A DNA stretch of 64,000 nucleotides from Streptomyces liliifuscus (GTDB lineage Bacteria; Actinomycetota; Actinomycetes; Streptomycetales; Streptomycetaceae). Both the position numbers and the translations under genes were made by a program. The stretch is taken from positions 4,340,001 through 4,404,000 of the forward strand of contig NZ_CP066831.1 in NCBI RefSeq assembly GCF_016598615.1. The letters run 5' to 3'. Positions 1 to 8,560 of the stretch are shown here, piece after piece. The first letter of the stretch is position 1. The number at the start of each line of letters is the position of its first letter. A model generated the notes under the pieces. The model had not been told where the DNA came from. It made no database searches and saw nothing but the letters and a program-made list of their open reading frames with translations.

Positions 1-138
1 TACGAACTCCGCCGCGTGCCGCCGCATCCGCAGATCAGCCGACAGCCTTGTCCCATCCACCGCTTCCGCCCCCCTGGCTCACCGCTCACGCATGTGCCTC
101 TGGCAGACCAAGCGGGGCGGGCTCCAGGAACATCACAC

Positions 139-166
139 GTCACCACGGTGACAAGGGTCACGTGAC
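139..166. promoter_or_regulatory. Two adjacent palindromes upstream of the amidase gene
   Basis: Two perfect palindromes lie four bases apart: GTCACCACGGTGAC at 139-152 and GTCACGTGAC at 157-166. Both share GTCAC/GTGAC half sites, which suggests a dimeric regulator binding twice. Nothing else in the first 280 bases could be assigned to a gene. The site is about 170 bases from the next start codon, so its target is inferred only. Confidence 0.35.
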
Positions 167-285
167 AAGTCGGCGATACCCGTACAACCATCCGACCCGC
201 TCGGACGTCTGCGCGAAAGCGAAGTGACGTACCCCACACCCCTGTTGGGTGATGTTTAACCTCGTCTTACCGCTGAATTAGAAAG

Positions 286-311
286 CCACCCCAGTGACGG
301 GTGGGTTTTTT
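286..311 (+). terminator. Intrinsic terminator-like hairpin in the amidase leader
   Basis: CCACCC (286-291) pairs with GGGTGG (299-304) across a seven-base loop and is followed by GTTTTTT, a textbook intrinsic terminator. It lies only 27 bases before the TTG start of the amidase, so it either ends an upstream transcript or acts as an attenuator. The left arm CCACCCC can also pair with GGGGTGG at 327-333, which overlaps the probable ribosome-binding region. Confidence 0.55.
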
Positions 312-337
312 GTGAGGCTTTTCTAGGGGTGGGGTAA

Positions 338-3079
338 TTGAGTCGCCGGACGACCCATGCGTACAAGCCGCTGAGTCTGAAGCGGAGAGCGTGGCTGACG
401 ATTGGGGCCGTGGTGCTGGGCGGGACGGGTGCCGTGACGTACGCCGTCGCGAACCCGAGCACGGACCCGGCCGTGGACACCGCGCGCGGCAAGCGGCCCG
501 TGAAGGTGCACGAGCTCACGATGCAGAGCGACGGCACCGGCCGGCGCGAGGTCGAGCGGACGAGCACCGCTCAGTTCTCGCTGCTCGGCGTCACCTGGAC
601 CGGCGCGAAGACCGAGCTGGACGGCACCGCCCAGGTACGCACCCGCGACCTGGCGACGGGCGAGTGGACCGGCTGGCAGAACCTGGATCTGGAGCCGCAC
701 CCGGTCGACAAGGCCGAGCCGGGCGCCAAGGAGGCCCGCGGCGCCTCCGACCCGCTGTGGGTCGGCCCGAGCGACGGCGTCGAGGCACGTGTGGTCGCCG
801 CCGACGGCTCGACGAGTTCCCCGCTGCCCAAGGGCCTTGAGGTCAGCCTGGTCGACCCGGGTGTGACCTCGGCCGAGGCGAAGAACAAGGCCCTAGGCAC
901 GACGACCGGCGCCTCCCTGGAGAACGCCGCCTTCGTCGCCGAGGACCCGACCGACTCGCCGACTCCGACCGACCCGGCCTCGGAGTCCCCGTCGCCGACG
1001 GAGTCCACCGGTACGGAGCCCACGACCAGCGCGCCGGCGACGCCCACCGAGAGCACGTCGGAGAGCCCGTCGGAGTCCGCGTCTCCGACCCCCGACCCGG
1101 TGCCGTCCCCGCCGCCGTCCACCGTGGCGCAGCCGCCGATCGTCTCCCGCGCCCAGTGGGGCGCCGACGAGTCGATGGTCAAGGACCCGCCGGAGTACAT
1201 CGACAAGGTCAGCGCGGTCTTCGTGCACCACACGGTCGGCACGAACGACTACAGCTGCGCCGAGTCCCCGGCGCTGGTCCGCGGCATCATGGCGTACCAC
1301 GTGCAGAGCGAGAAGTGGAACGACCTCGGCTACAACTTCCTGGTCGACAAGTGCGGCCGGATCTTCGAGGGCCGCGGCGGCGGCATCGACCTGCCGGTGC
1401 GCGGCGCGCACACCTACGGCTTCAACGGCGACTCGGCGGGCATCGCCGTCCTCGGTGACTTCGAGGGCGCTGCCGCCACCTCCACCACTCCGGCGAAGGC
1501 CGCGGGCAGGCCCAGCCGCGCCGCTCTTGAGTCCGTGGCGCGCGTCGCCGCGTGGAAGCTGGGCCAGTACGGGGGCAACCCGAGCGGCCAGGTCACGCTG
1601 ACCGCCGCCGCCGACACGGGGGTGTGGAAGGCGGGCCAGCAGGCCACGCTGAACACGATCTCCGGCCACCGCGACGGCTTCGCCACCGCGTGCCCCGGCA
1701 AGAACCTGTACTCGAAGCTGAGCGAGATCCGCCGGTACGCCTCCAGCCCCGGCAAGAACTCCGCGATCCCCACGGCCGACTTCAACCGGGACGGCATCAG
1801 TGACGTCGTCGCCGCCACGCCCAAGGTCGGCAGCGGCTGGCTCACGCTCGTGCCGGGCGGCCTCAACGGCCCCGTCTCCGCCTCGAAGGTGAAGCTCAAC
1901 CAGGGCAGCGCCGGTGTTCCGGGTGCCGCCGAGTCCGGCGACCAGTGGGGCACGGCCACCGCCTGGGGCGACATCAACGCCGACGGCTACGCGGACCTCG
2001 CGGTCGGCGCGCCCGGCGAGGACGACACGACCGGCCACGCGGACCGTGGCGCGGTGACGATCCTGTACGGCCCGAAGTTCGACACCGGTGCCGACACCAT
2101 GGCGCTGGGCGACGACTACGAGCCGGCCGGTGCGCGGTTCGGCGCGACGGTCGCGGTCGGCGACTTCAACGCCGACGGCAAGGCGGACGTCTTCACGGCG
2201 GCCACCGGCACGGGCGGCAACTGGGCGGCCCGCTTCAACGACGGCCACGAGGTCGCGGGCGACCTCACCACCGTCTCCGGCTCCCTCTCGTACGCGGACG
2301 CCACGAGCGGTGACTTCAACCGGGACGGCTACGCGGACGTGGCGCTCAACTACCGCGACGCGTCCGGCGTCGGCAGGGTCACCTGGTTCAAGGGCTCCAA
2401 GTCGCTCGGCCTGTCGAAGGTTTCGACGATCTCCGTGAAGGGCGGCCGGTCCATCGCCTCGGGCGACGTGAACGGCAACGGCTACGACGACATCGTCATC
2501 GGGCAGCCGTACGCAACGGAGTCCGGCGCGATCTCCGGCGGCCAGGTCACCATGGTTCCGGGCACGTCGACCGGCTTCACCACGACCGGGATGACGAAGA
2601 TCACTCAGGACACCGCGGGGGTTCCGGGTGCCAACGAGTCCGGCGACGCGCTGGGTTCGTCGGTCTCCGTGGGCGACTTCAACGCCGACGGTTACGCGGA
2701 CGTCCTGACCGGCGCCCCGAACGAGGACATCACCCGCAGTGGCAACCGCGCCAACGCGGGTGCGGTCTGGCTGTTCAAGGGCGCCTCTTCGGGCCTGACA
2801 GGTACTGGTTCGCTGTCCTACTCCCAGGACACGACGGGTATCGCCGGCTCCACGGAGAAGGACGACAAGCTGGGTTCGTCCGTCTCGCTGACGGACGTCT
2901 CGGGCCACGGCCGCGCGCATCTGCTGCTCGGTGCGGAGGGTGAGGACGCGGGCAACGGCACGCTCCTCTACCTCCCGACCACAGCCTCGGGCGTCTCCGT
3001 CACCAAGTCGGCCTACTACGGCGTAACCCAACTCGCCTCGCCGACGGCGGGCCGCTTGGGCCAGTTCCTGACTCCGTAG
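338..3079 (+). CDS. Secreted N-acetylmuramoyl-L-alanine amidase (PGRP) with FG-GAP repeats
   Basis: Predicted exported peptidoglycan hydrolase of 913 aa. The N-terminus is a basic stretch (LKRRAWLT) followed by a hydrophobic segment, typical of a signal peptide. A Ser/Pro/Thr-rich linker covers about residues 205-260. A peptidoglycan recognition/amidase_2 domain follows at about 265-465, with the expected zinc ligands: His in VFVHHTVG (about 294), His in SGHRDG (about 443) and Cys in TACPGKN. From about residue 480 to the C-terminus there are repeated FG-GAP/integrin-like units of the form DFNADGYADV, likely a Ca-binding beta-propeller that attaches the enzyme to the envelope. The family cleaves the MurNAc-L-Ala amide bond. 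The start is TTG at 338, after a GGGGTGGGG purine run; no better start exists before the hydrophobic segment. A strong terminator follows. Confidence 0.9.
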   Translation: MSRRTTHAYKPLSLKRRAWLTIGAVVLGGTGAVTYAVANPSTDPAVDTARGKRPVKVHELTMQSDGTGRREVERTSTAQFSLLGVTWTGAKTELDGTAQVRTRDLATGEWTGWQNLDLEPHPVDKAEPGAKEARGASDPLWVGPSDGVEARVVAADGSTSSPLPKGLEVSLVDPGVTSAEAKNKALGTTTGASLENAAFVAEDPTDSPTPTDPASESPSPTESTGTEPTTSAPATPTESTSESPSESASPTPDPVPSPPPSTVAQPPIVSRAQWGADESMVKDPPEYIDKVSAVFVHHTVGTNDYSCAESPALVRGIMAYHVQSEKWNDLGYNFLVDKCGRIFEGRGGGIDLPVRGAHTYGFNGDSAGIAVLGDFEGAAATSTTPAKAAGRPSRAALESVARVAAWKLGQYGGNPSGQVTLTAAADTGVWKAGQQATLNTISGHRDGFATACPGKNLYSKLSEIRRYASSPGKNSAIPTADFNRDGISDVVAATPKVGSGWLTLVPGGLNGPVSASKVKLNQGSAGVPGAAESGDQWGTATAWGDINADGYADLAVGAPGEDDTTGHADRGAVTILYGPKFDTGADTMALGDDYEPAGARFGATVAVGDFNADGKADVFTAATGTGGNWAARFNDGHEVAGDLTTVSGSLSYADATSGDFNRDGYADVALNYRDASGVGRVTWFKGSKSLGLSKVSTISVKGGRSIASGDVNGNGYDDIVIGQPYATESGAISGGQVTMVPGTSTGFTTTGMTKITQDTAGVPGANESGDALGSSVSVGDFNADGYADVLTGAPNEDITRSGNRANAGAVWLFKGASSGLTGTGSLSYSQDTTGIAGSTEKDDKLGSSVSLTDVSGHGRAHLLLGAEGEDAGNGTLLYLPTTASGVSVTKSAYYGVTQLASPTAGRLGQFLTP

Positions 3080-3094
3080 TCCCACGGGGGGAGA

Positions 3095-3127
3095 GCCGGG
3101 GCCCACGCGTGTGGGTCCCGGCTTTTT
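3095..3127 (+). terminator. Rho-independent terminator after the amidase gene
   Basis: GCCGGGGCCCAC and GTGGGTCCCGGC form a near-perfect stem with a GCGT loop, followed by TTTTTT. It starts 16 bases after the amidase stop codon. Confidence 0.85.
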
Positions 3128-3161
3128 TCGCCCCCGCCGCCCCTACCCATTCCCGTCACTA

Positions 3162-3285
3162 CTCGGGGGCTCCGCCCCCGAACCCCCGCTCCTCAAACGC
3201 CGGAGGGGCTGATTTTCAGCCCGTCCGGCGTTTGAGGACGAGCGCGTTCAGCGCGATACGGGGGTCTGGGGGCGGAGCCCCCAGG
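3162..3285. repeat. Streptomyces intergenic inverted-repeat element
   Basis: A long hairpin lies between convergent genes. CCTCAAACGCCGGA (3191-3204) pairs with TCCGGCGTTTGAGG (3224-3237), and GGGCTGA/TCAGCCC continues the stem inwards. It is flanked by GGGGGCTCCGCCCCCG and its counterpart GGGGGCGGAGCCCCC. The CTCAAACGCCGGA palindrome is, from memory, widespread between Streptomyces genes. It probably acts as a bidirectional terminator. Confidence 0.75.
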
Positions 3286-3321
3286 GACGGGACGGGTAGG
3301 GGCGGCGGGGGCGAGGAATCC

Positions 3322-3897
3322 TCAGACCCGCCCGCGGGCCCGGCGCGAGACGACCGCGCGCAGCACGCGCCGACCCTCCGTCGACAGGTCGAGCGCCTGG
3401 CGCAGCCCCGCCGGACCGTGGGCGGACAGCAGCTCCAGGATGGCGATCTGCCGCCGCAGTTCGGCCGCGACAAGCGGCGACATGTCCTGCGTACGCCCCT
3501 CACGCCGAGCCGTCACAGAGGACGCACCATCGCTCGCGGCATCGAGCAGCCGATGGATCTGAAGCGCCGCGACGGAACAGGCATCCGCCCACTCCCGCAG
3601 TTTCCCGCCGGCCCGGTCCACCGGAACGGCACCGAGCATCCGCTGAGCAAGCACGGTGGCCTCCCCCTCGGCAAGCCCCCCGCCCTCCGGAACACCCGGC
3701 ACATCGAGCTTGGCGCGCGCCTGCTCGACCCGCTCCCCCCAGTCCTCCCACCCCTCGCTCTCGGCAAGGCTCGCCCACAGCGGCCGCAGGATCTCGTCGT
3801 CCCCGCCCAACAGCGGCACGCACCGGTCCAGACACGCCAGACCGCTCGCCGCCAGACCACGCTCGTCGGCCTGAGCGATCAGTTCCACCAGGCTCAT
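3322..3897 (-). CDS. Conserved hypothetical protein, all-helical
   Basis: A 191-aa soluble protein if translation begins at the ATG at 3897 (MSLVELIAQ); a longer reading to 3960 adds a poor, Gly-rich N-terminus. It is rich in Ala, Leu, Glu and Arg, looks helical throughout, and has no signal peptide or membrane segment. I recognise no catalytic motif. It is convergent with the amidase gene across the inverted-repeat element. It lies on the same strand as the next gene upstream but about 100 bases away, so co-transcription is possible but unproven. Coding is supported by strong third-position GC bias on this strand. Confidence 0.6.
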   Translation of the reverse strand: MSLVELIAQADERGLAASGLACLDRCVPLLGGDDEILRPLWASLAESEGWEDWGERVEQARAKLDVPGVPEGGGLAEGEATVLAQRMLGAVPVDRAGGKLREWADACSVAALQIHRLLDAASDGASSVTARREGRTQDMSPLVAAELRRQIAILELLSAHGPAGLRQALDLSTEGRRVLRAVVSRRARGRV

Positions 3898-3996
3898 CAC
3901 GCCTCCCTCGGTGGGGCCGCCTCTGGTAACGGAGCCCGCACTTCCCCTTACTGCGTGCACTGTGGCCGGAACGTCACACTGCGAGTTGGCCGAAAT

Positions 3997-4515
3997 CTAC
4001 ATGGGGACAACGCCGAGCCGGTCCAGAAATCGGAAGAAAAGCATCTCGGCCGACGGATCGGCGTCGGCGGTGAGCACGTCGAGGAGGGGTTCCTCGGGCA
4101 CGGGACGCCCCGATTCGGCGGCCCAGGCGACGGCACGTCCGACGGCGTCGTGCGGTTCGAGGAAGAAGTCGTCGACGGCCAGCCCGTCCTCGTTGCCGCC
4201 GAGGTACCCGGCCATCGCGTCCCTGTCCAGGCAGGTCGTCCAGGCGCCGCTCTCGGGCGCTGCCGCCTCGACGACCACGCAGTCGCTGTCCATCACGTAC
4301 CCGAAGAGCGCGGGCGCGCCCGTCTCCTCGGCCAGGTCGTTCATGTTGCCGACGTCACCCTTGGCAGGGTCGTCGGGAGCGTTCGGGTACTCCCACACCT
4401 GCCAGCCGTCGTCCGCCGTCTGGTGCAGCGTCAGACCCGTCGCGCCCGACAGCGCCTCCAGTTCCGCGAGCGGCTGCTCGCTCCTGCCTACGACGAAATA
4501 TCCCCAGTAGCCCAT
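3997..4515 (-). CDS. Conserved hypothetical protein, acidic, cytosolic
   Basis: A 172-aa acidic protein starting MGYWGYFVVGR. The ATG at 4515 follows GGGGGAG closely and is preferred to the start at 4602, which would add 29 unlikely residues. The sequence is rich in Trp, Asp and Glu, with no membrane helix or signal peptide. Streptomyces carry families of similar proteins beginning MGYWG.Y.V; their function is not known to me. The 207 bases between this start and the hexosaminidase stop contain no recognisable element. Confidence 0.6.
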   Translation of the reverse strand: MGYWGYFVVGRSEQPLAELEALSGATGLTLHQTADDGWQVWEYPNAPDDPAKGDVGNMNDLAEETGAPALFGYVMDSDCVVVEAAAPESGAWTTCLDRDAMAGYLGGNEDGLAVDDFFLEPHDAVGRAVAWAAESGRPVPEEPLLDVLTADADPSAEMLFFRFLDRLGVVPM

Positions 4516-4722
4516 CCCGCTCCCCCGGTGTATCGGTTCGGCCAGCGTGAATACACCACACACGCACGGCAGTTCGCCACCGAAACGGGCAAGCCGCCGC
4601 AACTACACCACACCGGCGCGTGATCCAGGCCAGGCCTTTCGTCCTGCATACCGCCACCTGGGTGTTGACGTCCACGCGACACGACCGTCACGTCCGCACG
4701 GCCCGCCTCATCCGTACCGTCC

Positions 4723-6366
4723 TCAGCCCAATTTCCCCGCGAGTCCCTTGAACTCCGCCCACGGCATCCCCGGCTTCCGCGGATCCCACAGCTTCTGGGT
4801 CAGCGCCCGCAGCGGCATCCGGATGCCTGCCGCCACCTGGTCCTGCGTCTGCGAAGCTGAAAGGTCGCACCAGACGGCGAAGTAGCCGCCGAGGATCTGG
4901 TCGTCGTACTCCCGTGGCACCGGCGTCGTGCCGCGCACGACGAGCGGGGTCCACTGCTCGTAGATGCGCTGCCCGGTCGGGTAGACGAAGGCGTTGGGCT
5001 GCCCGAGCACGTAGTACAGGTACTCGTCGTTGTAATTGATGACCTCGCGCCCGGCGCGCAGATACTCGGCCGGCTGCCGCGCGCCGATCTCCTTGCCCGT
5101 CCAGTACGCGACCTGGATGTCGTCGTCGGCCTGCACGGTGCCCCCCGCGAAGAACCCGTCGTTCCAGGCCCGCGGGGTCCGGTCGTGCCCGCGCATCACG
5201 TCGGCCCGGTCGTTGAGCCACCCGGTCGCGAGGTCGGCGATCCCGGCGCCCGAGCCGTACTTGTCCTTCGCGGCGGCGGCCAGCTGCGGATACGAGGCCG
5301 CCGGGTTCGACACCGTCAGCGCCCGGTACTCGTCGGCGCCGAGATGCCAGTACCGCCCCGGGAAGAGGCCCGCGTACTCGTTCAGCAGGTCGTCCACGAT
5401 CTTCGCGGACGCGGGCTTGGAGATGTCGAGCGAACCCTGCGAGACCACACCCCGCGCATTGCGGAGCTGCAGGTCCGGGTGGGCGGCGAGCACCGCGCCC
5501 AGGTGGCCGGGCGAGTCGATCTCGGGCACGACGGTGATGTGCCGGCTCGCCGCGAGCGCGAGGATGCGCCGCACCTCCGCCTTCGACAGATGCTGCTTCG
5601 ACACGACCTCGGGATGCGAGTCGGAGGCGATCCGGAAGCCCTGGTCGTCGGAGAAGTGCAGCCCGAACTGGTTGTACTTCAGGTCCCCCAGCTCACGGAT
5701 CCGGTCCTCGATCCACCCGGCCGTGAAGTGCTTGCGCGCGATGTCCAGCATGAACCCGCGCTGCGGCTTGGCCGGCGAGTCCCGTACGACTCCCTCGGGT
5801 GCCGTGCCGCCCGCGCGCACCTCCTGCTTGAGCGTGCGCGTGCCGTAGAAGACGCCCGCCTCGGCCGTCCCGCTGATCCGCACGCGCCCGTCCTTCACGG
5901 TCAGCGTGTACGACTCGGCGTTCGCGTCCTCGTCGGTGAGGCCCAGCTCCACGTCACCGGCCCGCGCCCCGCCGGAGCCCGCGTAGGCCAGGCCCAGTTC
6001 CCCGGCGAGCAGCCGTCCCTCGTCCGCGAGCGCGTCGTCGCCCACGACGACCCGCCCGCCCTTCGCGGGCCGCCAGCCGGGTCCGCGCGCCGGGGTGTGT
6101 TCCCGTACGGCCGGGATGGTCCGAGGAGTCTTCGACAGCGGATACGTCCGACTGGGTGACGGAGTGGGCGAAGCGGACGGTGTCGGCGCCAGGGCGGTTC
6201 TCCCGCCGGAGGGCCGCTGGGACGAGGGCGAGCCGGAGTCACCGCTCGGCCAGAGCCCGACGGTCAGCGCGGCACCCGCCGCGACCGCCACGCCCGCACC
6301 GACCAGCAGAGTCCTCCTGCCGCCCGGCAGGGACCGCGAAGCCCTGCGCCCACGCCCGTTCACCAC
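4723..6366 (-). CDS. Secreted beta-N-acetylhexosaminidase, GH20
   Basis: A 547-aa exported glycoside hydrolase that removes terminal GlcNAc/GalNAc, probably from chitin oligomers or cell-wall fragments. A basic N-terminus (about residues 1-20) is followed by a hydrophobic segment LLVGAGVAVAAGAALTVGL, then a Ser/Pro/Thr-rich linker up to about residue 95. A GH20b-like N-terminal domain covers about 100-200 and the catalytic barrel about 205-520. The hallmark HLGADEYR contains the Asp-Glu pair of substrate-assisted GH20 catalysis. GFMLDIARKHF and VPEIDSPGHLGA are also typical. The start is GTG at 6366, about 13 bases after GCAGGAGGG; a GTG at 6363 is the alternative. The gene is divergent from the UraD-like gene. 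Neighbouring cell-wall genes suggest a role in wall or chitin turnover. Confidence 0.9.
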   Translation of the reverse strand: MVNGRGRRASRSLPGGRRTLLVGAGVAVAAGAALTVGLWPSGDSGSPSSQRPSGGRTALAPTPSASPTPSPSRTYPLSKTPRTIPAVREHTPARGPGWRPAKGGRVVVGDDALADEGRLLAGELGLAYAGSGGARAGDVELGLTDEDANAESYTLTVKDGRVRISGTAEAGVFYGTRTLKQEVRAGGTAPEGVVRDSPAKPQRGFMLDIARKHFTAGWIEDRIRELGDLKYNQFGLHFSDDQGFRIASDSHPEVVSKQHLSKAEVRRILALAASRHITVVPEIDSPGHLGAVLAAHPDLQLRNARGVVSQGSLDISKPASAKIVDDLLNEYAGLFPGRYWHLGADEYRALTVSNPAASYPQLAAAAKDKYGSGAGIADLATGWLNDRADVMRGHDRTPRAWNDGFFAGGTVQADDDIQVAYWTGKEIGARQPAEYLRAGREVINYNDEYLYYVLGQPNAFVYPTGQRIYEQWTPLVVRGTTPVPREYDDQILGGYFAVWCDLSASQTQDQVAAGIRMPLRALTQKLWDPRKPGMPWAEFKGLAGKLG

Positions 6367-6527
6367 AGACCACTCACCCTCCTGCGATCACTCTCGTACG
6401 CTGTACCTTCACTGTGAACCTAGGCCCCGTCACCCGGGGCCGCCGTCCACCGCCCGTTCTTAAACTCTCTCTTACGGGTGATATTCGGGCATCCGTCGGA
6501 CAGGTCGCGTCACACCTCGATAGCGTG

Positions 6528-7259
6528 ATGACACATCTCTCACTTGACCCCCTGCCGAACCACGCGTGGCGCACATCCGAGCGTCACCGAACCGCCGAGG
6601 AACCCACGCTGCCCGCGCACCGTCCTTCCCGCCTCCCCGGCCAGGCCGTCGCCATTCCGGAACCGTCCGAACCGACCGAACCGACCGACCAGTCGGAGAG
6701 CTCGACGCTCGCGGAGTTCCCGGAGCCCTCGGAACTGCCGGGGCAGACCCGATCGGCGCCGGATCCCACCGGACCCCGTCCCACCGGCCTGGACCGGTTC
6801 AACGGCATGCCCGCCGACGAGGCCGAGCGCGCCCTCCTCGCCTGCTGCGGCAGCCACCACTGGGCCCGCCGCGTCGCCGCCCACCGCCCGTACCCCGACC
6901 TGGACGCCCTGCTGGCCGCGGCCGACGAGGCGGCGTACGACCTGACCCCCGGCGATCTCGCCGAGGCCCTGGCCTGCGAATCCCTCACGCTCCTCCCGGA
7001 GGGCGCCTACTCCGCGGCCCACACCGCCCTGAGCGCCGCCCACGCCGCCTACGAGAGCCGTTTCGGCCACGTCTTCGTCATCTGCCTCGACGACACGGCC
7101 CCCGAGGAGTCCCTCGACCAGGTCCTGGCCGGAATCCGATCACGATTGACAAACGATCCCGACGAGGAACGAATCCTGACGGCCGAAGAACTCCGCCGCC
7201 TGGCAAGAGGCCGCCTCACCAGGTCTTTCAGACCGGCGGGAAACTGCGCGGTCTCTTAG
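6528..7259 (+). CDS. UraD/OHCU decarboxylase-like protein lacking the HPxxG motif
   Basis: A 243-aa protein. Residues 1-90 are a low-complexity Pro/Glu/Ser/Thr region with EPSEPTEPTDQSESS. Residues about 90-235 match the 2-oxo-4-hydroxy-4-carboxy-5-ureidoimidazoline decarboxylase fold: RFNGMPADEAER, CCGSHHWARR, AAYESRFGHVFVICL, RLTNDPDEER and ELRRLARGRL are all family signatures. Known UraD enzymes carry HPRIG or similar before the AAYEARFG segment, with the catalytic His. Here that stretch reads ACESLTLLPEGAYSAAH and the motif is missing, together with a short deletion. The protein may not decarboxylate OHCU. No other urate gene is adjacent. Start ATG 6528, with an in-frame GTG one codon earlier. 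Confidence 0.75.
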   Translation: MTHLSLDPLPNHAWRTSERHRTAEEPTLPAHRPSRLPGQAVAIPEPSEPTEPTDQSESSTLAEFPEPSELPGQTRSAPDPTGPRPTGLDRFNGMPADEAERALLACCGSHHWARRVAAHRPYPDLDALLAAADEAAYDLTPGDLAEALACESLTLLPEGAYSAAHTALSAAHAAYESRFGHVFVICLDDTAPEESLDQVLAGIRSRLTNDPDEERILTAEELRRLARGRLTRSFRPAGNCAVS

Positions 7260-7432
7260 CGACACTTCCAGGGGCACGGGGGCCAGCTCCAGGGGCACGG
7301 GGGCCAGCCCCTTGGGGCGCGGGGGAACGGCGCAGCCCTTTGGGGGCACGGGGACCGGCGCAGCCCTTTTGGGGGCGCGGGGAACGGCGCAATCTTTTAG
7401 GGGCGCGGGGAACTGCGCGACCAGCCACAACG
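7260..7432. repeat. Array of degenerate GGGGCGCGGGGAACNGCGC repeats
   Basis: About six imperfect units of the type GGGGCACGGGGNCCAGC or GGGGCGCGGGGAACGGCGCA, spaced 25-32 bases apart, directly follow the UraD-like stop codon. The last unit, GGGGCGCGGGGAACTGCGC, recurs in reverse orientation near 28475 and in variant form near 39180. This is a dispersed Streptomyces intergenic repeat of unknown role. Confidence 0.7.
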
Positions 7433-7573
7433 AACCCGCACCCGGCAAACCACCCAAAGCCCCACCCCCGTAGCCGCCCCGCCCAACCCACGGAGTAGCC
7501 CGTCCGTGTCCCATATGACTGCCGGTTCGATCACATCGGTAGGCCCGCCGTAAACGTTCCGACAACACGTCGC

Positions 7574-7579
7574 TACGAT
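7574..7579 (+). promoter_or_regulatory. Possible -10 element of the sdh operon
   Basis: TACGAT fits the TANNNT consensus of Streptomyces vegetative promoters and lies 88 bases before the sdhC start. No clear -35 was found at standard spacing. The region from 7433 to 7666 holds no gene. Confidence 0.3.
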
Positions 7580-7666
7580 GGCCAGGGCCGGTGGACCGTA
7601 CCCGGCCGGGCCCGTCCGACACAGAAGCCGGCGCGGCCCCAATCCCCGCTCCCGGAGGGTTCTTCC

Positions 7667-8047
7667 GTGCCGGCTGGAACGCTGTACCGCGGCCGGGAAG
7701 GAATGTGGTCATGGGTGGCTCATCGAGTCACCGGCGTCCTCATCTTCTTCTTCCTGTTCGTACACGTGCTGGACACCGCTCTTGTCCGTGTCTCCCCCGA
7801 GGACTACGACAAGGTCGTAGCCACCTACAAGACGCCGATCGTCGCGCTGCTGGAGTACGGCCTCGTCGCCGCCATCCTCTTCCACGCGCTCAACGGCCTG
7901 CGTGTGATCGCCGTCGACTTCTGGTCGAAGGGACCGCGGTACCAGAAGCAGATGCTCTGGACCGTGGTCGGCATCTGGGTCGTGCTGATGGTCGGGGCCC
8001 TGTACCCCGTACTCGGCCACGCCGCTCGTGAAGTCTTCGGGAGCTGA
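7667..8047 (+). CDS. sdhC: Succinate dehydrogenase cytochrome b subunit SdhC
   Basis: A 126-aa membrane anchor subunit of respiratory complex II. It has three hydrophobic segments: about residues 18-40 (VTGVLIFFFLFVHVLD), 60-85 and 100-120. Both the WSWVAHRVTGVL segment and FHALNGLR (His plus NGLR) are signatures of this cytochrome b556 family, and the His is a probable haem ligand. The GTG start at 7667 follows CGGAGGG at 7652-7658. It is first in the sdhCDAB operon, eight bases before sdhD. The four products oxidise succinate and pass electrons to menaquinone. Confidence 0.93.
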   Translation: MPAGTLYRGREGMWSWVAHRVTGVLIFFFLFVHVLDTALVRVSPEDYDKVVATYKTPIVALLEYGLVAAILFHALNGLRVIAVDFWSKGPRYQKQMLWTVVGIWVVLMVGALYPVLGHAAREVFGS

Positions 8048-8055
8048 CGCCAACA

Positions 8056-8541
8056 ATGTCCACCACTGAGAAGACCGCCGCCTCCGGCATCGGCCCCGTC
8101 GAGGGTGCGTCCCTCTACAGCGTCGACAACCCGGCGCCCCTGATCGAGGCCCCGCGCAAGCGGACGAAGAAGACCCCGAAGTCCACTCGTGGCAACTTCG
8201 AGATGGCCGCATGGCTCTTCATGCGTCTGTCCGGCATCGTCCTCGTCGTCCTCGTCATCGGCCACCTGCTGATCCAGCTCGTCCTCGACGGCGGTGTCTC
8301 CAAGATCGGCTTCGCCTTCGTGGCGGGCCGCTGGGCGTCCCCGTTCTGGCAGACGTGGGACCTGCTGATGCTGTGGCTGGCGATGCTGCACGGCGCCAAC
8401 GGCCTGCGCACGGTCATCAACGACTACGCGGAGCGCGCGAACACCCGGCTGTGGCTCAAGGGCCTGCTCTACACGGCCACGGTGTTCACCATCCTGCTGG
8501 GCACGCTGGTGATCTTCACCTTCGACCCGAACATCCGCTAG
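8056..8541 (+). CDS. sdhD: Succinate dehydrogenase membrane anchor SdhD
   Basis: A 161-aa integral membrane subunit. About 50 residues of hydrophilic N-terminus precede three membrane helices, the first in LFMRLSGIVLVVLVIGHLLI. HGANGLRTVINDY in the second helix region parallels HALNGLR in SdhC and carries the likely haem/quinone-side His. The gene starts at ATG 8056 and is followed 19 bases later by sdhA. Together with SdhC it anchors the SdhAB catalytic part to the membrane. Confidence 0.93.
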   Translation: MSTTEKTAASGIGPVEGASLYSVDNPAPLIEAPRKRTKKTPKSTRGNFEMAAWLFMRLSGIVLVVLVIGHLLIQLVLDGGVSKIGFAFVAGRWASPFWQTWDLLMLWLAMLHGANGLRTVINDYAERANTRLWLKGLLYTATVFTILLGTLVIFTFDPNIR

Positions 8542-8560
8542 ATCCGGGGCTACGAGAATC

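Noticed and set aside
253..337. c-di-AMP (ydaO) riboswitch before the amidase
   Set aside because: Streptomyces wall hydrolases often carry one, but the leader here is too short and lacks the conserved ydaO core segments.
893..3106. Long open frame (737 codons) opposite the amidase gene
   Set aside because: It is an antisense shadow caused by high GC; its translation is Arg/Val/Gly-rich without domains, while the plus strand encodes clear PGRP and FG-GAP motifs.
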